Below, piece after piece: positions 28,501 through 34,759 of a DNA stretch of 64,000 nucleotides. Source of the DNA: UBA1181 sp963631545. Its GTDB lineage: Bacteria > Bacteroidota > Bacteroidia > Bacteroidales > Paludibacteraceae. The first letter of the stretch is position 1, and every line of letters begins with the position of its first letter. The notes under the pieces are model-generated. The model saw nothing but the letters and a program-made list of their open reading frames with translations. It ran no database searches and was not told where the DNA came from. The position numbers and the translations under genes are program-made. The stretch covers positions 1-64,000 of the forward strand of contig CAVGRN010000007.1 in NCBI GenBank assembly GCA_963631545.1, written 5' to 3'.

Positions 28501-29273
28501 ATCCATTCGTTTTGCCCGACTTTCAACCCAAAATTAACCTCTATCGGGTTATATTTTATATCGGTATATATCTCAAAATCTTGCATAGTAATTGGATCAA
28601 AGCGTGCCTTCTGGAGTACTTGAAGATTGCTGCCCGCATTTTTCATAAAATTCTTCACGTCTTCACTATACTTGATATGAAGGAAAGCGAAAGTCTCATA
28701 ACCAGTCCTTGGAAACAATCGAATATAGGCCAACGAAGTTTCGCAACCATTGTAGTTCGTAATATACTTTACGTTGCCCTCAGTCCTCTCACTCATGGTA
28801 TAGGTGCCTGGAACATTCAACCAAGCATCACTTGCCCAACCCTGACCATCTCTATAAATACCAATGTCACATAAAATCTTAGATTGACCCGAAGCTTTAT
28901 TATACAAATAAAGCTCAGTCCATTCCATGTCATAGTCATCATCTTGACCCGAAGCGTCACTCCAAGTCAACATACATACAGACATCATATTGGGACAAGT
29001 CTGATATTTCACCTTATTCATAAAATTGGTAAAATCAGTTCCTCCTCCACTACCTCCGGATGACGGTTCATCCGCTGGAAACTCAAACACTGAATCAATC
29101 TTAAAAGCCTCGATGAATCTTTGGTTAAAACCCATATGCCAAGGCCAATACTCCGCCCTTGCGCTACCAGAGTATCCCACTCCAATTACCACCAGAGCAA
29201 TCGTCATAAGCCACCGTCGGACCTTCGACGTAATTCCTCCTAAACAAAATTTCTCACTGTGCCTAAATCTCAT
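19506..29273 (-). CDS. 3255-residue LamG-rich surface protein with T9SS sorting tail
   Basis: This is the largest gene of the window. The N-terminal signal (hydrophobic core at about 22-40, ending SARA) is followed by fibronectin-like and unassigned beta segments. A LamG/concanavalin-type domain spans about 715-905 (ALHFDGTSK to GYYRFDED). A carboxypeptidase-regulatory-like domain spans about 1017-1078. A Ser/Thr-rich region of about 1494-1904 I do not recognise. Two further LamG domains lie at about 2204-2364 and 2394-2561, each ending in Y-P-F/M type motifs. A BACON/Ig-like segment is at about 2684-2757. The last 78 residues (LRVFPTNVEHTLYV, LTDVYGRVL, SGVYFAVI) are a clear T9SS type A tail. 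The protein is probably anchored at the cell surface and binds glycans or host or matrix material. No catalytic domain was identified. It appears to be transcribed alone. Confidence 0.9.
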   Translation of the reverse strand: MRFRHSEKFCLGGITSKVRRWLMTIALVVIGVGYSGSARAEYWPWHMGFNQRFIEAFKIDSVFEFPADEPSSGGSGGGTDFTNFMNKVKYQTCPNMMSVCMLTWSDASGQDDDYDMEWTELYLYNKASGQSKILCDIGIYRDGQGWASDAWLNVPGTYTMSERTEGNVKYITNYNGCETSLAYIRLFPRTGYETFAFLHIKYSEDVKNFMKNAGSNLQVLQKARFDPITMQDFEIYTDIKYNPIEVNFGLKVGQNEWIGEDQHQYTITGNTNCSEINTKVVKNAGTKNETVSETGWTTFKSSHTKKTTYKNLTYSQMLSENTGATKILYQVRKNYPVETRNWLNIPTIPTIESGWYTLYLPMFVKNTIDVSYATDGTNKCVCDFERSTIAGREKDESDFVLQRATDSIFTQNLVSQEIAYSALKWTKKDDSETSSCSYTDNFSDVYGQGNKTFYYRIRQKHSSWNDYYYLSSLNVNTNFQEIDQLTASVGADKKSFVLNWKRKTGGIWPEGVQYELVSSPAIPNLSNPSADTTSFTVTGIQACVPYTFTLKVKYDGKEVNSTLKKSVTIVNPNAEDGTILSLDVSKGYYKGRTSIVWTLDEGTQNFAYFNLGRKARNSSEQVWENIATVEYLNMNSQYRYDDQSGESGVYYDYKVDGIQTCKDSSGREVASPSSTLMDIGFSQPYGVVSGSVTYGSSKQAVKDVCVYAQGGSAMVNRALHFDGTSKTTAVIKDSLVQRMLGENGSIQFYLRDMKSVNGRTKTKIIDGTNFSIYTEGDCVYVNWNGTSFFVRPSSNNIDIDGNYTHYTFTYSPTCAAAYVNGKPVDLFQIISNTTVAVDSVKTVKTTNKIGNLTIGAADVQGTTTQYPTFFLDELRFWSVTLDSATVAQNYDRYLNGSEAGLSGYYRFDEDIDNLAVDLSNENGKYNGRHIYMENIAKKSDANNNEVPTIDQLAFKAYTDVDGSYLMNNLPYVGEGESYTIMPSLGVHKFSPTEKTLYFNDNASNHNNVDFTDNSSFDVSGVVYYENTTVPVQGCNFYVDGVACTTGDGDLVTSDENGEYTISVPIGEHYIQVKKSNHTFVNNGRYPEDAFGRGKKEVFENPVTDLTFYDNTLVTVVGKVVGGDVEGEKPHGFNLSKANIGRAEIKLKASDLYQLNTKDSIRTFASPIDSVKSVTTTGKFDSGTDAQYITILTDSVTGEFAVALPPLDYTISSIRLVNNPDFQFSASDYSAPALASANLNNVLKDSALIDSTHYGYVEYIHALDVVAHTTPTLEVTDGNHKDGLFGDNTYIYKDPITQKKDTVALIGADTTYTMGYPVFTQNNTYTLNLFGYERFVNYDKVKAGLADSVDKVPMRGVTVTLSNELGAQQILNVVGDSVKVAGNKGDSVWVKTGDVEQLADNTVTLDSVTGKAVYAFKATFPQITSPYTRRLNITYEMNNRIYNWGNGLDGIILGGLPTGNNFVTAGPDKVYYILRDPAGSNSFATLEDGSVITVEEATNFYATEGTEISTVNTFSSNIETYSGAGVGAIVLTKTVSSWTGIEASTNTVLTATQNKSESQSTTMTVTNAISTSDAEDYVGEGGDVFIGWSTNQVFGKARKVTIQKDTADNYSIALDEGLNVSESYKTEFLYTQTYIENTLIPNLESLRNNCLTTVKGDVYNSYKDTKLKNETGHILYLTKWGQDSEYFGTSNTDKSVWGSNAQTKMVDGKNCFEGPSYMIVLPESVSTDGMYSDTVLWYNQQIELWKKQLAANERAKVRAIEGQDSFLIVNKSFDAGSKYGSSTQNCSSVTKVKELGVQTSLMVGIGSGYEIIGLGMDIDVKVETTVDYSTSDTKTTEDCQTVSYELVETGDDDALSVDIYNAPDGFGPIFYTRAGQTSCPYEGEKLTRYYEPGKHTLAQATMKIESPEISCETPVISDVPSGSAANYTLNLYNNSDILEDGYYYLKAVNAKGANVLVDGASITNSPRTILLRAGEITQKKLQVKQTQLDVVDYDSISVVIASMCQNDETGNIDLISDTVYISAHFNPGCSPITLQIDKTTINTNEDELILKVKDFDRTYGGFGKIYLQYKAVGENDWNLAKSFALNDSVKKAEKTDSVITTASFNYPFNVNSVSFYDQTYLFRAATVCKYGTDNIYAYSDEITVVKDQSEPMALGTPSPSNGILNDGDDVYVVFNEPIKTGVLTKNENIQVRGVLNDYIVTHETAYKMQGTEAKTEVPVYCGSGDFTLETWLNYTKPGTLFSWGKGSLEIAINDDHKLVVSSNGEKIVSADTIRQNYWTYLSVSVQKGDGDTCYVSANYAYDALDVQLFSGKMLPIATTSSTLAVGNGMEGYMHELTLWNEYRPFASAKSQMYRGKYASTSGLIGYWPMNEGKGQLLTDKARSRHLSAPVDSWFNNTGNYAVEFSGSDTLNINISECPAKTDDNYLVELWFRGTETKSANLFRLVSSNKLSVDFTETGALTLTTADDTYTLSSANVLEGVWHHFALNVLRNGNAAVYIDGTLAYQFAASNVPAFAGSNLLLGAGFVGQMDEFRYWKAVRSADVIRENAYSRLSKDEEGLMAYYPFEADSTDIYNQTVTIGSAIDLINGKQATGIAAYTEQAPALTAVKQKESVAFTYTASDTKIVIDVTESAYRVDGCTLEFTVKRVQDLNGNYGNPITWTAYMNKNTLVWADDALSLEQESGEETDFSVAVSNNGGSSKTWYISDMPSWLSVDKESGTLSALSSKTLNFTVLNSTPIGYYEAAVLLVGEDSLTDRLDLSLKVTGVRPEWEVDPSAYELNMNVVATIKVDGQYSEDENDLVAAFIDDKCVGITSPSYFKRYDSYYVMMDVYGNADMAKKDVQFRIWDASTGVTFVCQSSESVSFSSNTIYGSIDKPIELSTTALQEQSTHLEAGWNWISMSVAPSDKSVSNVMKSVSDNLSMVKGKTSFAVTYNGLFVGKLNEMSNTKMYKVKVNEDTNWTLLGEKIDPTTCPITVVPNWNWIGYTPTYRLTLDDAFAGLNPTSGDVVKSSEGFAIYSGFEWVGSLTAMTPGKGYMYKSFAKDTLTFTYPSNKFALLSGSLRAATAFNYTPVADNKYPNNMTIIAVVKNGTEKVRGAEVAALVGEECRAVGRSDEESALVFLTIAGEGSSDSILFMVEYGDKFLPVPKKILYEDDAMLGTLENPYEINLASTSVSEVSALALRVFPTNVEHTLYVEAETGVEAIRLTDVYGRVLTEQSCENAVGTFTFDMSHYASGVYFAVIELADGQQVIRRVMK

Positions 29274-29677
29274 AAGCCTAAATTTTAAATTTTAAAATTG
29301 TTTAAAACGATGCCGTTCGCTTTCGCATACCTTTTCTCGACACGGTAGAGCCAAGTGAGCTTGACTTTGCTCGTCTATCTTACGAAAAAGTTCGTTTAAC
29401 AACATCTTTGCAAAAGTACCAAATAAAAACTTTTCAAATGAAAAGAATTCTCCACTCCAAATGGACAATATCTGTAATTGCTTGATTATCAATTTTACCC
29501 CCCCCATTTTTAACATTATTTAACACAAAATCATAGGTAAACCATTCCACGTAACACACCCAAGAACTTTAAAAATCTCCGATTTCATCGGGATTTTTCC
29601 TCTTTTCGGCATTTCTAAGCAAAAACCGCGTTTTTTCAAAAAAGGGTAAAATTCTGGCGGGAGAAGCGAGAAAATCA
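29274..29677. other. AT-rich intergenic region between two minus-strand genes
   Basis: About 400 bases hold no convincing gene. The short frames here are AT-rich with no family likeness. It contains the promoter of the giant gene and, near 29500-29540, a run of C followed by T-rich sequence that may mark the end of the MFS transcript. Nothing else is recognised. Confidence 0.5.
29411..29438 (-). promoter_or_regulatory. Promoter of the giant LamG protein gene
   Basis: Minus-strand TACTTTTG (29411-29418) matches the -7 consensus TAnnTTTG. TTTG occurs 16 bases further upstream (29435-29438), slightly closer than the usual -33 spacing. The leader to the ATG at 29273 would be about 130 bases. Confidence 0.6.
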
Positions 29678-30829
29678 TCACATCATCTTCACCATCCCCA
29701 CCCTCCAAAACAGGAAGCCGGCAAGGGCTATCGCACCTCCCACGAAGCCAATCATCGGCAACGCACCGTGGGCGACTACCAAGCCGCCTATCATCGAACC
29801 ACTGGCGATGCCCATATTGAAGAATCCAGAATACATTGACATCGACACCGCCGTCGCCTCCTGCGGCACCACCCTCATCAACTCCGACTGCAACGACACA
29901 TTAAAGCCCGTTACCGCCATCGCCAACATTATGCACGAAAAGATAGCGGTTGGCACTGTCACCGTCGCTGGATTCATCATCACCAAAAAGAACGCCAAGG
30001 CTCCAATGGAAACCGAAATGAACCGCTTGGGATTCATCGGATAAAACTTTGAGAAAAGCATACTGCCAATGATGCCCATCACCCCGAAGAGCATCAGCGT
30101 CAGCGTTATCAACTCCTCGGACATGCCGGCGTAATTCTTCAAAAACGGCTCAATGTAACTGTACGCAACATAATACGCACCCGCCAAGCAAACCACCAAA
30201 ACAAATATACGCACCAACATCTTGTTCCGCATCAAATCGGGCAACTGGCGGATGCGGAAGCCCCCACGACTCGGCACATCGGGCAGCGTGAACAACATAT
30301 AGACCAACGTGAGCAACGAGACACCACCAATAAAGAGGAACGTCATCCTCCAACCCAAATACAAACCGATGAACCGCCCCAAAGGCATGCCCAAAATCAT
30401 CGCCACGGACGAGCCTGTAACCACCATACTCAGCGCAAGCGCCTTGTTCCGCTCTGGCACAATGCGCACCGCCAACGGCGATACGATAGACCAAAAAACC
30501 GCATGCGAGCAAGCCACACCAATTCGCGCCGCCATCAGCGTGCCAAACGATGTAGCCACCCCCGACAAGCCGTGGAACAACACGAAAACACCCATTGTGC
30601 AGAGCATCAGCTTGCGCAAGCCCATACGCGACACCATCAACATCAGCGGCAGAGAAAGAAACATCACCATCCAGGCGTAGACCGAGATGAGCGAACCCGC
30701 AGCCGCCTCCGTCATACCGAACGATGCTGAAATGTCGCACAACAAGCCTATAGGCACAAACTCAGATGTATTGAATACGAACGTGGCACACGTCAGCCCC
30801 AAAAGGCCGAGCCATTCTCTCAGTTTCAT
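29678..30829 (-). CDS. MFS transporter (drug/sugar efflux type)
   Basis: This inner membrane protein of 383 residues has twelve hydrophobic segments. The N-terminus (MKLREWLGLLGLTCATFVFNTSE) and the pattern of motifs after helix 2 (RMGLRKLML) resemble the AraJ/SotB group of proton-driven exporters in the DHA1 family. The frame extends 49 codons further upstream, but that extension runs into the divergent promoter region and is not membrane-like, so the ATG at 30829 is chosen. It is divergent from a thioesterase gene. Neither neighbour reveals the substrate. Confidence 0.88.
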   Translation of the reverse strand: MKLREWLGLLGLTCATFVFNTSEFVPIGLLCDISASFGMTEAAAGSLISVYAWMVMFLSLPLMLMVSRMGLRKLMLCTMGVFVLFHGLSGVATSFGTLMAARIGVACSHAVFWSIVSPLAVRIVPERNKALALSMVVTGSSVAMILGMPLGRFIGLYLGWRMTFLFIGGVSLLTLVYMLFTLPDVPSRGGFRIRQLPDLMRNKMLVRIFVLVVCLAGAYYVAYSYIEPFLKNYAGMSEELITLTLMLFGVMGIIGSMLFSKFYPMNPKRFISVSIGALAFFLVMMNPATVTVPTAIFSCIMLAMAVTGFNVSLQSELMRVVPQEATAVSMSMYSGFFNMGIASGSMIGGLVVAHGALPMIGFVGGAIALAGFLFWRVGMVKMM

Positions 30830-30865
30830 ACATTTATACTTTAAAAATCTCGTCAGAAAACGTGG

Positions 30866-30873
30866 CAAAACTA
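30866..30873 (-). promoter_or_regulatory. -7 box of the MFS transporter gene
   Basis: Minus-strand TAGTTTTG matches TAnnTTTG and lies 36 bases upstream of the MFS start. It is only 22 bases from the divergent -7 box of the thioesterase gene, so the two promoters overlap. Confidence 0.6.
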
Positions 30874-30895
30874 ACGGAATTTTCAATCCGCGCAA

Positions 30896-30903
30896 TAACT
30901 TTG
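30896..30903 (+). promoter_or_regulatory. -7 box of the acyl-CoA thioesterase gene
   Basis: TAACTTTG, followed by C, is an exact match to TAnnTTTG and lies 15 bases before the start codon at 30919, so the leader is very short. Confidence 0.65.
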
Positions 30904-30918
30904 CAAACAAAAAATCAG

Positions 30919-31317
30919 ATGGCTGAATACATTTTTGAATACGAGTTTGAAGTGCGCGACTACGAATGCGACGCACAAGGCATTGTGAACAATGCGAACT
31001 ACCAGCACTATATGGAGCATACCCGGCACCGATACATCCAGACGCTGGGACTGGACTTCATGCAACTCACCAACGCCGGCGTCATCCTCGTAGTGGCGAA
31101 AGCCGAACTGCAATACAAGAAACCGTTAGTAAGCAACGACAAATTCGTGTGCCGCCTCAACGTGAAAAAGGAGGGCATCCGCTACGTCTTCACCGAAGAC
31201 ATATACAGGCTTTCCGACAACCAACTTTGCACGAAAGGGAAGTTTGACATCGTGTCCGTCATCAACGGGAGGTTGGGTGTTTCTGCGGAAGTGGACAAGG
31301 CGTTGTTCGGGGAATAA
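30919..31317 (+). CDS. YbgC/4-hydroxybenzoyl-CoA-type acyl-CoA thioesterase
   Basis: This hotdog-fold hydrolase has 132 residues. The block VRDYECDAQGIVNNANYQHYMEH holds the conserved Asp of the YbgC/4HBT class (usually D-x-x-G-hydrophobic-V-x-x-x-x-Y-x-x-x-x-E), here D-A-Q-G-I-V-N-N-A-N-Y. It probably cleaves a cytosolic acyl-CoA; the acyl chain is unknown. A longer frame begins at 30862, but the promoter box lies within it, so the ATG at 30919 is preferred. The gene is single and faces a lipid kinase gene, with 17 bases between the stops. Confidence 0.92.
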   Translation: MAEYIFEYEFEVRDYECDAQGIVNNANYQHYMEHTRHRYIQTLGLDFMQLTNAGVILVVAKAELQYKKPLVSNDKFVCRLNVKKEGIRYVFTEDIYRLSDNQLCTKGKFDIVSVINGRLGVSAEVDKALFGE

Positions 31318-31334
31318 ACCGCAATTCCCCGTAA

Positions 31335-32210
31335 TCACAAAAAGATTTTCAATCCCTGCGGAATAATCTCAACGTGGATCTCCGCACCCATATTGACCGG
31401 CTCGCCGTCAATGTGGAACTCACCCTCGTACGGGCGGACGAGCGTGGCAGAGCGTGTCTGCACAATCGTAACGTGGCGGCTCTGGTCTATCTTCTTCATA
31501 AAAAGCTGCCAAGCGAGGCGCGGAATGGAGTAAAGCGGGAACGTGTCGAGGATGCAAACGTCCATCAACCCGTCTTTCGTGCTGGCGTGCGGCGCGATAT
31601 ACGCCATATTGCCATACTGCGACGCATTGGCGAATGTTACGAGAAACGCCCTTCGCGAAAAAGTGGAATCCCCTATCTGTATCTTATATTTATAGGAACG
31701 ATATTTGAAATACTCCCTCACCACCACCCTCAGGTAAGTGAAGAAGCCACGCTCCTGCGCATTGGCAAACGCATGGCTGATATGTGCGTCGAAGCCCGTG
31801 CCACAAGTGCAAAAGAAAGGTTCGCCCTCCACCATGCCATAGTCCATCATCTGCACGCTTCCGGCATTAAGCTGTCGCAGTGCCTTGGCGGGCGTCATCG
31901 AGATGCCGAGGTGCCGTGCCAAGCCGTTGCCCGAGCCGTAAGGGATCAACCCGAACGCAGTGTCTGTGCCAATAAGAGCCGACGCAACCTCATTCATCGT
32001 GCCATCGCCGCCACAAGCCACCACAACATCGTAGCCTTCTGAGGCATATTTTGCGGCAAGCTCCCGTCCTTGACCGGCATATTCGGTGAAGACCACCTCA
32101 GGAGTTGCCCACTTATCGTCCATCTCCCTCAGCACAAGGTCTGGCAAGTCTTGCTTGCGGCTGGTGCCAGACACAGGGTTTATCACAAACGCGATACGTT
32201 TCTTTTCCAT
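31335..32210 (-). CDS. YegS/diacylglycerol kinase-family lipid kinase
   Basis: It has 291 residues. NPVSGTSRK at about 10-18 and the glycine-rich GGDGTMNEVASALIG with PYGSGNGLARHLG are the nucleotide-binding motifs of the diacylglycerol kinase catalytic domain. The remainder fits the YegS/BmrU C-terminal beta-sandwich, with the conserved FHIDGEP near the end. Such enzymes phosphorylate diacylglycerol, sphingosine-like or other lipids at the inner membrane face. Bacteroidales make sphingolipids, so a long-chain base could be the substrate, but nothing in the sequence decides this. The ATG at 32210 is used because the upstream part of the frame covers a terminator hairpin. Confidence 0.92.
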   Translation of the reverse strand: MEKKRIAFVINPVSGTSRKQDLPDLVLREMDDKWATPEVVFTEYAGQGRELAAKYASEGYDVVVACGGDGTMNEVASALIGTDTAFGLIPYGSGNGLARHLGISMTPAKALRQLNAGSVQMMDYGMVEGEPFFCTCGTGFDAHISHAFANAQERGFFTYLRVVVREYFKYRSYKYKIQIGDSTFSRRAFLVTFANASQYGNMAYIAPHASTKDGLMDVCILDTFPLYSIPRLAWQLFMKKIDQSRHVTIVQTRSATLVRPYEGEFHIDGEPVNMGAEIHVEIIPQGLKIFL

Positions 32211-32221
32211 TTTGATATAAA

Positions 32222-32256
32222 CAAACAAAAAAAGCAGACCCGACAGATCTGCTTTT
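32222..32256 (-). terminator. Terminator of tRNA-Thr
   Basis: On the minus strand, AAAAGCAGA and TCTGCTTTT pair around a short loop and the T-run continues. The hairpin begins about 20 bases past the tRNA-Thr 3' end, just before the lipid kinase gene. Some readthrough into that gene is possible, since no separate promoter was seen for it. Confidence 0.85.
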
Positions 32257-32274
32257 CTTCTCTCCATGAATGAG

Positions 32275-32347
<73 letters not shown>

Positions 32348-32357
32348 ATTGCGGACG

Positions 32358-32365
32358 CAAAAGTA
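32358..32365 (-). promoter_or_regulatory. -7 box of tRNA-Thr
   Basis: Minus-strand TACTTTTG matches TAnnTTTG and ends ten bases before the tRNA-Thr 5' end. Confidence 0.65.
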
Positions 32366-32398
32366 ACGCATTTTCCTATTATCTCCAATATTTTTTCA

Positions 32399-32406
32399 TA
32401 AATTTG
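32399..32406 (+). promoter_or_regulatory. -7 box of the GNAT to recO operon
   Basis: TAAATTTG followed by C is an exact TAnnTTTG match, 29 bases before the ATG at 32436 and divergent from the tRNA-Thr promoter. Confidence 0.65.
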
Positions 32407-32435
32407 CACGCTTTTAAGAAAAAAATTTTTTCGTA

Positions 32436-33563
32436 ATGATAGAGATTCGACGCGTCGGCTCAAACAAGGAACTGAAACAGTTCGTCCGTTTCGCCAATAA
32501 ACTATACGCCGGATGCCCGCAGTGGGTACCCGCGCTGGAGTTCGACGAGATGAACACGCTCAGAAAAGACAAAAACCCCTCGTTCGACCATTGCCAAGCC
32601 GAATATTGGTTAGCATACAAAGACGGCGAAATCGCAGGAAGGATAGCCGGCATCATCAACCACAACGCCAACAAGAAGTGGGGAGAGAAGGTGCGCTTCG
32701 GGTGGTTCGACTTCATTGATGACGCTGAGGTGGCCCGGCGGCTCATCCAAACCGTTGAGGAGTGGGGAAAATCCTTTGGCATGACCGAAATACACGGTCC
32801 GCTCGGCTTCACCGATATGGACAAGGAAGGACTCCTAATCGAGGGATTCGACAACCTGCCCACCATCGCCAACATCTACAACTACCCCTACTACCCTGCC
32901 ATTTTGGAGCAATTGGGATTCCAAAAAGCGGAAGACTGGCTGCAATACAAAATCTTCATCGGCGACAAAGTGCCAGATAAAATCGTACGCGTGAACGACG
33001 TCATCTCCCAACGCTACAACCTACGCACGCTTTCCTTCAAAAAGAAAAGCGAAGTGAAGAAATACGCACGCCCACTCTTCCACACACTCAACGCAGCCTT
33101 CGCCGACCTCTACGGCTACGCACAGCTGACCGACAAGGAGATCGACGCCATCGTGAAGAATTACTTCTCTTTTATCGACCCCCGCTTCGTCTGCCTCGTT
33201 GTGGACGAGAAGGACAACGTCGTGGCATTCGGCATCAGTATGCCCAACCTCTCGGCAGCCTACAAGAAGGCCAAGGGGAAGGTGCTGCCCACCGGCTTCA
33301 TCCACCTATTAAAGGGATTGAAGAACCTCGACACGATAGACCTCTACCTCAACGGCGTGCATCCCGATTGGCAGAACAAAGGCGTGCATGCACTCTACTA
33401 TGCGAAGCTCAACCAGGCTTACATAGACAACCACGTGCGCATAGCCATCACCAACCCACAGTTGGAAACCAACACCAACGCAGTGCACATCTGGACCAAC
33501 TACAACAACGAACTCTACACGCGCCGACGGTGCTACATCAAACCCATAGAAGAAAAAGCATAA
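32436..33563 (+). CDS. GNAT-like acetyltransferase superfamily protein
   Basis: The protein has 375 residues and is cytosolic. The C-terminal third carries a GNAT-like acetyl-CoA-binding pattern, LNGVHPDWQNKGVHALYYAKL (about residues 306-326), and ends with an HIWTNYNNELYTRRRCYIK segment of the type that closes GNAT domains. The N-terminal half (RVGSNKELKQFVRFANKLY, then QAEYWLAYKDGEIAGRIAGI) also looks GNAT-like, so two tandem folds are likely. The substrate is unknown. It begins a plus-strand operon with a PaaI thioesterase, a DUF5715 lipoprotein and recO, at gaps of 38, 4 and 14 bases. Confidence 0.75.
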   Translation: MIEIRRVGSNKELKQFVRFANKLYAGCPQWVPALEFDEMNTLRKDKNPSFDHCQAEYWLAYKDGEIAGRIAGIINHNANKKWGEKVRFGWFDFIDDAEVARRLIQTVEEWGKSFGMTEIHGPLGFTDMDKEGLLIEGFDNLPTIANIYNYPYYPAILEQLGFQKAEDWLQYKIFIGDKVPDKIVRVNDVISQRYNLRTLSFKKKSEVKKYARPLFHTLNAAFADLYGYAQLTDKEIDAIVKNYFSFIDPRFVCLVVDEKDNVVAFGISMPNLSAAYKKAKGKVLPTGFIHLLKGLKNLDTIDLYLNGVHPDWQNKGVHALYYAKLNQAYIDNHVRIAITNPQLETNTNAVHIWTNYNNELYTRRRCYIKPIEEKA

Positions 33564-33601
33564 AACGAATAGACCTACCCAGGTCATAAAAACAGAAAAT
33601 C

Positions 33602-33994
33602 ATGGAAAACGAAAAGACAAGAGAATTAATGCTGAAAGATAAATTTGTGGAGTGCTGCGGCATCCGCCTGACACACGTCGGCGACGGAGAGGCAACCTCG
33701 CAAATGGAAATCACCCCCAACCACCTCAACGGAATGGGGACGGTGCAAGGCGGCGCCATCTTCACCTTGGCAGACTTCACCTGCGCGGCGGCAGCCAACT
33801 CGCGCGAGAAAGCAGCAGTATCGTTGGACGGCGAGATAGACTTCTACAAAGCCGTATCAAAGGGAACGCTCACAGCCACCGCCACCGAAGTGTCGCTCAA
33901 ACGAACCATCGCCGCCTACAACGTGGAGGTGCGCAACGACGAGGGCGCACTCGTAGCCGCCTACCACTCCAAGGTTTTCAGAAAAGACATCTAA
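33602..33994 (+). CDS. PaaI-family hotdog thioesterase
   Basis: It has 130 residues. The sequence LNGMGTVQGGAIFTLADFTCAAAAN (about 44-68) is the PaaI/HGG signature helix of hotdog thioesterases, followed by the usual SLDGEIDFYKAVSKGTLTATA strand region. It probably hydrolyses an aryl- or acyl-CoA in the cytosol. No phenylacetate genes are nearby, so the substrate is open. It sits four bases before the DUF5715 gene. Confidence 0.93.
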   Translation: MENEKTRELMLKDKFVECCGIRLTHVGDGEATSQMEITPNHLNGMGTVQGGAIFTLADFTCAAAANSREKAAVSLDGEIDFYKAVSKGTLTATATEVSLKRTIAAYNVEVRNDEGALVAAYHSKVFRKDI

Positions 33995-33998
33995 CCCT

Positions 33999-34745
33999 AT
34001 GAGGAAGGACAAGCATACACACCGCCTGCTGATGCTCGCCCTATTTCCCCTACTACTCTGCCACTGCGGGGGAAAAGACGAAGGGGCAAACACCAACACC
34101 GAAGCGGACACAACCACCACCGCAACAGACACGGTCAGGGCAACCGCCGCCGAACCCATCAAGCACTGCACCCTCTACGAGGGACTCAAGAAAAGCCGAA
34201 CGCTGCGCGACCCTAACAAGATGCACATACTAACCGGGCGCGAAATGGGACTGAAAGAACCATTCCGCAAAAACGCGGACTTCTTGGCCGTGCGCGACTC
34301 CATCGTCCAAAACGGAATTCTCATCTATGTGGAAGACGGCGCGCACTTCAAAAAGAAGGAGATGTCGCACTCCTACCCCTATTTGACAAAAGAGACTGTG
34401 GAACTCGTCAACGAAATAAGCGACCGTTTCCATCAGAAACTTATGGAGAAAAAACTCAACTCCTACTCGCTGCTGCTCACCTCGTGCCTGCGCACACTCG
34501 AGAGCCAGAACGCATTGCGCAACTGCAACCTCAACGCCACGCGCGACACCACCAGCCACGCATTCGGCGCCTCGTTCGACCTCTCCTATTGGGATTTCTT
34601 GGAAGATTCCACCGGCAACATCTGCCGATACAAAAACCTCCAAAAAATACTCACGCAAACCATCCGCGAGGTGCGGAACGAAAAGAAATGTCTCGTCATC
34701 AAAGAGACCGGGCAGTTCTGCTTCCACTGCACAACGATACGCTGA
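33999..34745 (+). CDS. DUF5715-family exported protein with M15-peptidase-like motif
   Basis: It has 248 residues. The N-terminal signal has a hydrophobic core and a possible weak lipobox around Cys21/Cys23 (LLLCHCG), then a Thr-rich linker. The folded part resembles DUF5715. At about residues 186-194 the motif SHAFGASFD matches the S-x-H-x-x-G-x-x-x-D zinc site of M15 / VanY-type D-Ala-D-Ala peptidases, and a further CFHCT near the C-terminus could give another zinc ligand. A peptidoglycan peptidase role in the periplasm is a reasonable inference but unproven. recO follows after 14 bases. Confidence 0.8.
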   Translation: MRKDKHTHRLLMLALFPLLLCHCGGKDEGANTNTEADTTTTATDTVRATAAEPIKHCTLYEGLKKSRTLRDPNKMHILTGREMGLKEPFRKNADFLAVRDSIVQNGILIYVEDGAHFKKKEMSHSYPYLTKETVELVNEISDRFHQKLMEKKLNSYSLLLTSCLRTLESQNALRNCNLNATRDTTSHAFGASFDLSYWDFLEDSTGNICRYKNLQKILTQTIREVRNEKKCLVIKETGQFCFHCTTIR

Positions 34746-34759
34746 CAAAGGTCGCAACA

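Noticed and set aside
29292..29708. Two short minus-strand frames in the AT-rich intergenic region
   Set aside because: They are low-complexity, AT-rich and without family likeness. One runs into the end of the MFS transporter gene.
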